Source: Pseudomonadales bacterium
GTDB lineage: Bacteria > Pseudomonadota > Gammaproteobacteria > Pseudomonadales > Moraxellaceae
Direction: 5' to 3'
NCBI GenBank assembly: GCA_013043915.1
Contig: JABEVH010000076.1
Coordinates: forward strand, 1-11,138
DNA length: 11,138 nt
Shown: piece after piece, positions 6,187 through 11,138 of the stretch
How positions within the stretch are numbered: position 1 is the stretch's first letter
Layout of the letters: each line of letters starts with the position of its first letter
Notes under the pieces: model-generated
Database searches by the model: none
The model's input: the letters and a program-made list of their open reading frames with translations, nothing else
Told to the model about the DNA's origin: nothing
Position numbers and translations under genes: made by a program

Positions 6187-9036
6187 TCAGAGCATCAGGT
6201 TTTGTGCGTACAACTCAAACTCAGCCTGAGGCACGGGGCGACTGAAATAAAATCCCTGACAGCAGTGACAACCCAACGTCAGTAAAAATTCCTGCTGAGC
6301 TCTGGTTTCAACACCTTCTGCTATGACATCCAACCCCAGACTTTGAGCCAGTGCAATAATGGTTTTTGCGATGGCCGCATCATTGGCGTCAATTAAAATA
6401 TCACGAACGAAGGACTGATCAATCTTGAGCTGATTGAGCGGCAATCGTTTTAAGTAAGACAGTGATGAATACCCTGTTCCAAAATCATCCAGGGAGAAAT
6501 TCACACCATGGCTTTTGAGGATGGACATCGTGGCAATCACCGATTCCACATCATGAACTAGCAAACTTTCCGTTAACTCTAGCTTCAATCGCCCCGGCGT
6601 AATCACAAACTTTTTCAGCAGGCCTAGCACCGAATTAACAAAATCTGGCTGGTGAAATTGACGAGCACTCACATTAACAGCCATAGTCAAATGCATAAAA
6701 TGCGTATCCTGCGACCATCGCTGTAACTGCTGACAAGCTGTTGCCATCACCCAATTCCCTAAGGGAACGATCTGCCCGGTCTCTTCAGCCAGAGGAATGA
6801 AATCTGCGGGTCCTACCAGTCCCCACACAGGATGTTGCCAGCGAACCAGAGCCTCCACACCGATCACCCGATCTCCCTCAAGCTGAGCCTGATAGTGCAA
6901 CACAAACTGCTGGTCTTGTAATGCCCGTTGCAAAGCATGTTCCATCGTAACTCGGTGATTAAGCTCAACCTCCATGGCATGGTCAAAATAGCTAATCCCA
7001 TGACGGCCTGCCGCTTTAGCTTTATACATGGCTAACTCAGCCTGTTTGAGCAAAGATTCTGGCTCTGTTGGCGTGTCCAAAAACAGAGTAACACCCGTAC
7101 TGGCGGTAAAATGATGGGTCTGTGCATTCAAAACATAGGGTTGCCCCAGAGCGGCTTGCAGGTCTTCTGCCATCTTTCGAACCTGTCTGCCCGCCTCATC
7201 AGCATTAGCGCTCAGAGCAGGCATCATAACGATGAATTCATCCCCGCCCAAACGAGCCACAACAGGAATGTCGCCAACACAGGCGACTAGACGCTCTGCA
7301 ACCTGTTTGAGCAGCTGATCCCCCACATCATGACCCAGGGTGTCATTCAGCGTCCTGAATTGATCAAGATCGATCAACAACAACCCTGCATGGGTTTTAT
7401 GCACAGCGCTCGACTGCATGGCCTGACGTAAGCTATCCAGAAAATATAGTCGATTGGGTAATCCCGTTAATTGATCAAAAAAAGCTAAAGCATAGATTTT
7501 TTCTTCCGACCGCTTACGTTCAGAGATGTCATGAAATAAACCCAAGTAATGACTTACCTCACCGCCCTTGCCTCGCACGGCAGTTATTTCCATGAAGACC
7601 GGCGCCTGAGCAGCGCTTTTATAACGTACCCAAAGTTCTCCCTGCCATATGCCATGACGACGTAACGCGCGCAAAATATGCCGATAAAATGAAGACTCAT
7701 GGCAATCTGACTTCATAAAACCCGGCGATTTCCCGATCACCTCATCCACCATAAAACCGGTAATACGACAAAATGATCTGTTGACGCGCTGTATCCCCCC
7801 CTCCGGATCCATTACGATGATGCCTTCCTGGGACTCAAATGCAGCAGCAGCAAGCCGCAATTCGTCTTCTTCAATTTTGCGTTGTGTAATATTTTCTATC
7901 ACACAGGCAAAACTCATTTCCTGTAATACAAAGGCACGAACCTGATAGACAGCAGAACATCCTGCCGCAGAGAACTCGATGTCCCTAGACTTTTCCTCCA
8001 TAACTACGCTGTAAAAAAGATCGGTCAGCTCATGAAATGGCCACCCTTCTATATCACGTGTCAACTTGCCACAGACTTGCTCATAAGTTAGCTGTAGATG
8101 CTGCAAGTAGGCGGCATTTGCCTTCAATACACGATAATCCTTATCCCCACCTTGATCATGATTGACCAGTTCACAAACGGCCATGCCTTCTATGCTGTGT
8201 GCGAATAAGGCCTCAAACTTTGAGTCCCTGCGCATGAGTTCTTCGTCATGGAGTCTCTGCCGCTGGTATTGATTCTCCAGATGCAAATGGCGGTTCTCCA
8301 GCAACGCAGCGATGCGCACTATGAGTTCTTCTTGCTCTATCGGTTTGAGGATATAGTCAGTCACACCCAAATTAAAAAGTTCAACACGCCGTATCCGATC
8401 ATCAAAAGCTGTTATGGCTATAATAGGAACATCACCCTTGTTATCGGTTTGGCGGCGAACAAAATTGACCAAAGCCAGTCCACTGATTGCACCATCGAGG
8501 ACGATGTCGGTCAGGATAAGATCGTAGTCATGCTGCATGTACAGTTGTTTCGCCTGCTCTGCGGAACTGCAGGTATCTACGTTCAGTCCACGACCTTCAA
8601 GGTAATCCTTAAGAAAATCGCGCTGACTACGGCTATCCTCGACATAAAGAATATTGCCCTTAAGTTGCTGACGCGAAGAAGGAAATCGGCGAATAAAAGC
8701 CAGCAGCTGACTGATATCATTTCTATGAAATATCTCAGTTACACCCGCAGGAAGGGCTGACGACAATACCGCTTCCCCTTGTACTGAAGTCAGCAAGACA
8801 AACGGTTTGACCGCATACTGGGTCATATGGCGCACCCGACGACAAAGATCTATTCCCTGCATATCAGGCAAGTAAAACCCTGAGCAGATAAAGTCGACAT
8901 AATGGTGGGCAATAAGAACCAAAGCATCATGACCCGTCGCAGCAATGAGCAACTCACAATCCTGGTCCAGTGCAGCACTAAACAAACTTTGGTAGGTTCG
9001 GCTTTCATCCACCAGCAAAATTTTTTGTCGGTACAC
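6187..9036 (-). CDS. Dual-receiver PAS-GGDEF-EAL c-di-GMP signalling protein
   Basis: This 949-residue cytoplasmic protein has no membrane segments. REC1 (about 4-118) keeps the acidic pair D10/E11, but the phospho-acceptor position in CSGFYLPDM is Gly53, and HRND replaces the usual K-P near 105, so it is a pseudo-receiver. REC2 (about 127-247) is complete: E133/D134, Asp177 in LTDIVLDG, Thr209 and Lys231 in LKPI. A charged helix (about 248-272) leads to PAS1 (about 273-385) and PAS2 (about 395-505, ending in ISERKRSEEK). GGDEF (about 515-685) has the intact motif RLGGDEF at 595-601 but no RxxD inhibitory site five residues before it. EAL (about 700-945) has EAL at 728-730, LELTES, DDFGTGYSS at 850-858, K871, AEGVE and QGF, all expected of an active phosphodiesterase. 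It may therefore make and break c-di-GMP, governed by phosphorylation of REC2. No partner histidine kinase is in the window. It begins with GTG. Confidence 0.95.
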   Translation of the reverse strand: MYRQKILLVDESRTYQSLFSAALDQDCELLIAATGHDALVLIAHHYVDFICSGFYLPDMQGIDLCRRVRHMTQYAVKPFVLLTSVQGEAVLSSALPAGVTEIFHRNDISQLLAFIRRFPSSRQQLKGNILYVEDSRSQRDFLKDYLEGRGLNVDTCSSAEQAKQLYMQHDYDLILTDIVLDGAISGLALVNFVRRQTDNKGDVPIIAITAFDDRIRRVELFNLGVTDYILKPIEQEELIVRIAALLENRHLHLENQYQRQRLHDEELMRRDSKFEALFAHSIEGMAVCELVNHDQGGDKDYRVLKANAAYLQHLQLTYEQVCGKLTRDIEGWPFHELTDLFYSVVMEEKSRDIEFSAAGCSAVYQVRAFVLQEMSFACVIENITQRKIEEDELRLAAAAFESQEGIIVMDPEGGIQRVNRSFCRITGFMVDEVIGKSPGFMKSDCHESSFYRHILRALRRHGIWQGELWVRYKSAAQAPVFMEITAVRGKGGEVSHYLGLFHDISERKRSEEKIYALAFFDQLTGLPNRLYFLDSLRQAMQSSAVHKTHAGLLLIDLDQFRTLNDTLGHDVGDQLLKQVAERLVACVGDIPVVARLGGDEFIVMMPALSANADEAGRQVRKMAEDLQAALGQPYVLNAQTHHFTASTGVTLFLDTPTEPESLLKQAELAMYKAKAAGRHGISYFDHAMEVELNHRVTMEHALQRALQDQQFVLHYQAQLEGDRVIGVEALVRWQHPVWGLVGPADFIPLAEETGQIVPLGNWVMATACQQLQRWSQDTHFMHLTMAVNVSARQFHQPDFVNSVLGLLKKFVITPGRLKLELTESLLVHDVESVIATMSILKSHGVNFSLDDFGTGYSSLSYLKRLPLNQLKIDQSFVRDILIDANDAAIAKTIIALAQSLGLDVIAEGVETRAQQEFLLTLGCHCCQGFYFSRPVPQAEFELYAQNLML

Positions 9037-9040
9037 ATGA

Positions 9041-9047
9041 CCTCCTT
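9041..9047 (-). promoter_or_regulatory. Ribosome binding site fixing the GTG start of the GGDEF-EAL gene
   Basis: On the minus strand AAGGAGG is followed by TCAT and then GTG (9036-9034). The ATG of the same ATGTG string, two nt earlier, is in another frame and gives only a short unrelated peptide. Receiver homology begins at residue 5 after the GTG, so the GTG is the real start. The 4-nt spacing is short for so strong an RBS. Confidence 0.7.
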
Positions 9048-9157
9048 GTGCCGATCAGCACAATATCCGTAGAAGTGCACCTGTATTCAGCTTAATCCAT
9101 TTTGTGAGCGAATCCATGCAAGGCAGGACAACATTCAGCCACAAGGCTCTTGCTGTC

Positions 9158-9166
9158 TGGTATAAC
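9158..9166 (+). promoter_or_regulatory. Candidate extended -10 promoter for the TDT transporter
   Basis: TGG-TATAAC matches the extended -10 pattern TGn-TATAAT with one mismatch. No good -35 lies 17 nt upstream (GCCACA), as is common for extended -10 promoters. Transcription would start near 9173, giving a leader of about 100 nt. The 238-nt region between the divergent GGDEF-EAL and transporter genes must hold both promoters; I could not identify a convincing one for the minus strand. Confidence 0.33.
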
Positions 9167-9276
9167 CGTTTAAATTCGGAAAAATCTGAACAGCCACTCT
9201 ATGAGACAGTCTTGAAAGCTGTGATACCCTTTGAGTCCGATGTTGATATTCCAACCATCATCTCTTGGAGAGGCTC

Positions 9277-10416
9277 ATGGTCAACGTTAAGAGCTTGCGC
9301 GAAATTATTCAGCAATTTACACCCAACTGGTACACGGCCACGATGGGGACGGGCATCCTTGCCCTGGCCCTTAACCAACTACCCTTCAATGTACCCGTGC
9401 TGCACCAACTAGCTGAAGGTTTATGGTTTTTTAATATCGGCCTGTTTGTATTGTTTAGTGTTCTCTATTTCGCACGATGGGTTTTATTTCAGTCGCAGGC
9501 ACGGCGTATTTTTTCACACTCGGTGATGTCCATGTTTTTCGGTGCTATCCCCATGGGATTGGCAACGATTATCAACGGCTTTCTCGCTTTTGGAATCCCG
9601 CGCTGGGGAGACACTGCCGTTTCTATCGCTCAAATCCTGTGGTGGGTAGATATGGCCATGGCCATTTTCATAGGGGTCCTCATCCCCTTTTTGATGTTCA
9701 CCCGGCAAGATCATAGTATGGAAAAAATGACAGCGGTGTGGCTACTTCCTGTTGTCGCGGCAGAAGTCGCTGCGGTCAGCGCCGGACTTCTCATTCCGCA
9801 TATTTCCAATCCCCATGCTGCCTTGGAAATGATCATTATCGCTTATGCGCTATGGGCATTTTCTGTGCCTATCGCTTTTAGTATTTTGGTCATTCTCATC
9901 ATGCGTCTTATGCTCCATAAACTGCCACACAAAGATATGGCCGCCTCTGGATTCCTTGCCTTGGGGCCGATTGGGACGGGCGCTTTAGGGTTGTTAGTTC
10001 TGGGAGCCGATGCCGCTCACGTTTTTACCGCAGTCAACATGCCCATGATTGGTGATGTGGCATCCGGCGCCGGTGTTATTGGCGGTGCCATTCTGTGGGG
10101 CTACGGCATGTGGTGGCTTTTACTCACCGTTCTCACCACAGCACGTTACATTAAACAAGGCATGCCTTTTAATCTGGGCTGGTGGGGCTTCACATTTCCT
10201 TTGGGTGTTTACTCCTTGGCTACGCTAGCGCTCGCTCGGCAAACCCATGTAGACTTTATCCTGAGTATTGGCCTTGGACTCGTTGGTTGTCTGGCCTTGT
10301 TCTGGAGCATCGTCATGGTTCGCACGCTGCAAGGAGCTTATCGGGGAACGTTGTTTGTCTCTCCGTGCCTGACCAAAGGCTCCATCCCTGAAGACTTTAA
10401 GTCCGACATGGTATAA
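9277..10416 (+). CDS. TDT / SLAC1-TehA family membrane transporter
   Basis: The 379-residue product is highly hydrophobic, with about ten likely membrane segments, as expected for the tellurite-resistance/dicarboxylate transporter (TDT) family (voltage-dependent anion channel fold, PF03595-like). Family-typical pieces are FTPNWYTATMGTGI at 14-27, FFGAIPMGLATIING at 87-101 and, later, GPIGTGALGLLVLG. Relatives include TehA, the yeast malate carrier Mae1 and sulfite pump Ssu1, and plant SLAC1. Substrates therefore range over organic acids, sulfite and other anions, and none can be assigned here. ATG 9277 is chosen because GGAGAGG at 9267-9273 fits as its RBS and the homology begins soon after; a TTG at 9265 would place the start over that RBS. 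It is monocistronic and divergent from the GGDEF-EAL gene. The short hydrophilic C-terminus is unremarkable. Confidence 0.9.
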   Translation: MVNVKSLREIIQQFTPNWYTATMGTGILALALNQLPFNVPVLHQLAEGLWFFNIGLFVLFSVLYFARWVLFQSQARRIFSHSVMSMFFGAIPMGLATIINGFLAFGIPRWGDTAVSIAQILWWVDMAMAIFIGVLIPFLMFTRQDHSMEKMTAVWLLPVVAAEVAAVSAGLLIPHISNPHAALEMIIIAYALWAFSVPIAFSILVILIMRLMLHKLPHKDMAASGFLALGPIGTGALGLLVLGADAAHVFTAVNMPMIGDVASGAGVIGGAILWGYGMWWLLLTVLTTARYIKQGMPFNLGWWGFTFPLGVYSLATLALARQTHVDFILSIGLGLVGCLALFWSIVMVRTLQGAYRGTLFVSPCLTKGSIPEDFKSDMV

Positions 10417-11127
10417 GAGAAAAATGACACTAAAACACCCTCTCAGGACTATGCCATAATGCGAATGGTATGGCTGCGGTTCGTGATTTGATGGACCAAT
10501 TATGGGTGTTACGAGACAGACAAAGTTTTCGTCAGATGGGGCGAACTTAAGGTCAAAGAAATTCTGAAACGCGCAGTCGGAAATGGTTCAACCCCAGCTG
10601 TAAGACAGCGAAGGGACCGAGCCCATAGTCGATGTCCTAAACGGATGACTGTCCATAGATAGGGCTTCTTGCGCTTACCAGGTGACCATAGTCTCCCCCA
10701 CGAATTCCACCACACCTTGCCTCAGTACACCACTTGATGTCATCAGTAATTCGAAATTCCCTGATAACCAGCAGATTGATATTCTCTATTCTGGAGAAGT
10801 TAATACGTTTTCAACGTCAGTCCAGGAGAGACATCACGCTCATGGTGATAAGAACGAAGAGGAGCCCTGGCTGAGTCAAGGACTGGGGTAGCAGGCTCAG
10901 CATTCCCTTGACATAGTCAGGGCTCCTCCTACGGGTATGGTCGCAGGGCCGACAGTGTCAGACCTATAGCCATGGTAAGCATGTGAGCCTGGATGCCCCA
11001 CTTATACTGGTTTCAACCTGCTGGTTTTCATGGAAATTCAGAAGTGGCCGCGGTAATTTAAACAGCGCTATAAGTGGAAACCCGGGCATAATGCTGGACG
11101 AAATCGTCCGTCAAACCGGAGTTCATT
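10417..11127. other. 711-nt region without a convincing gene (mobile-element flank)
   Basis: No reading frame here shows recognisable homology, a good RBS and a plausible length together; the longest open stretches are about 70 codons with odd composition. The region starts directly after the transporter stop, with no clear terminator hairpin. A short plus-strand reading from 10470 to 10550 (26 codons, containing LWVLRDRQSFRQMGRT before a stop) faintly resembles a helix-turn-helix start of a transposase and may be a relic. The strongest structures are the inverted repeat at 10859-10928 and the repeat-rich segment from about 10982, described separately. The stretch is best read as degraded mobile-element debris or regulatory/RNA sequence. 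Confidence 0.55.
10859..10928. repeat. 23-bp imperfect inverted repeat with 24-nt loop
   Basis: The left arm at 10859-10881 begins GAGGAGCCCTG and ends GTCAAGG. The right arm at 10906-10928 is its reverse complement apart from three positions in the middle. The stem thus has an 11-bp outer helix, a small internal mismatch region and a 7-bp inner helix. An alternative pairing is also possible: GCTGAG at 10870-10875 with CTCAGC at 10896-10901. There is no T-run after either arm, so it is not a standard terminator. It could be a transposon end, a MITE-like relic or a structured RNA. Confidence 0.75.
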
Positions 11128-11138
11128 ATGATCAAGAA
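10982..11138 (+). mobile_element. Probable left end of an IS21-type insertion sequence (partial)
   Basis: This segment has the layout of an IS21-family left end: repeated short motifs, then about 100 nt later an RBS and the start of an ORF. CTGGTTTCA (11007-11015) and CTGGTTTTCA (11021-11030) are direct repeats. AAGTGG recurs at 11042 and 11072. CCACTTATA at 10998-11006 is the reverse complement of TATAAGTGG at 11069-11077. The exact outer end is not determined; TG at 10982 or 10994 are candidates. The family call is from the pattern and would need the rest of the element. Confidence 0.4.
11128..11138 (+). CDS. Start of an ORF running off the window (possible IS21-type IstA transposase)
   Basis: ATG at 11128 follows GGAG at 11118-11121 with a 6-nt spacing, a good RBS. 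Only Met-Ile-Lys and two further bases are visible. An IstA-like product is suggested solely by the repeat-rich segment upstream; the coding sequence itself is far too short to identify. Confidence 0.35.

Noticed and set aside
8248..8760. 170-codon plus-strand ORF within the receiver-coding part of the signalling gene
   Set aside because: It is antisense to a well-supported REC/PAS coding region and the translation matches no family I recognise.
9104..9412. 102-codon plus-strand ORF starting before the transporter and overlapping it
   Set aside because: It begins with GTG without a good RBS, overlaps the transporter start in another frame, and its second half is a frame-shifted shadow of the transporter.
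10551..10680. A tRNA or group II intron fragment suggested by GGTTCAACCCC and a small GCTGT-AAG-ACAGC hairpin
   Set aside because: No cloverleaf with an anticodon arm and acceptor pairing could be built, and no domain V-like hairpin of a group II intron was found.
10509..10891. Two overlapping ORFs of about 68 codons (one per strand) in the right-hand flank
   Set aside because: Neither has an RBS or recognisable protein features, and they overlap each other at their ends. A faint likeness of the minus-strand one (KRKKPYLWTV) to IS1-type transposases was too weak to call.
10859..10928. The inverted repeat as a rho-independent terminator for the transporter
   Set aside because: It lies more than 440 nt after the transporter stop and has no T-run after the stem on either strand.

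Overview
The window looks like a chromosomal segment of a Gram-negative proteobacterium, probably gamma- or betaproteobacterial or Acidithiobacillus-like. This rests on the partial murein-recycling ligase Mpl, a class I PurE plus PurK pair, a large two-component c-di-GMP protein, and a base composition near 50% G+C by eye. The genus cannot be settled from the sequence alone.

Layout, left to right. At the left edge is the N-terminal third of mpl (minus strand, running off the window). A short divergent intergenic region carrying an 11-bp palindrome separates it from a plus-strand nitroreductase. A candidate sigma-70 promoter lies at the end of the nitroreductase and leads into purE-purK, whose reading frames overlap by 4 nt (ATGA). 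purK meets a minus-strand pair tail to tail with a 17-nt overlap. The pair is a membrane-anchored alpha/beta hydrolase (upstream) and a stand-alone [4Fe-4S]/molybdopterin oxidoreductase of the DMSO-reductase superfamily (downstream). Further right, also on the minus strand and followed by its own hairpin terminator, is a 949-residue signalling protein with domain order REC-REC-PAS-PAS-GGDEF-EAL. Its first receiver has lost the phospho-acceptor Asp, while its GGDEF and EAL motifs look intact. Divergent from it is a plus-strand TDT/SLAC1-TehA family membrane transporter. The last ~710 nt contain no convincing gene. They hold a 23-bp imperfect inverted repeat with an alternative fold and, at the extreme right, what looks like the left end of an IS21-type element: CTGGTTT/AAGTGG sub-repeats followed by an RBS and the first codons of an ORF that leaves the window.

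Functionally this is mostly housekeeping (cell-wall recycling, the PurK/PurE steps of purine synthesis) with accessory redox, signalling and transport genes and a mobile-element boundary on the right. I see no CRISPR array, phage module, toxin-antitoxin pair, defence island or clearly new multi-gene system. The most interesting items are the pseudo-receiver in the c-di-GMP protein, the molybdoenzyme-hydrolase pair, and the structured right-hand flank.
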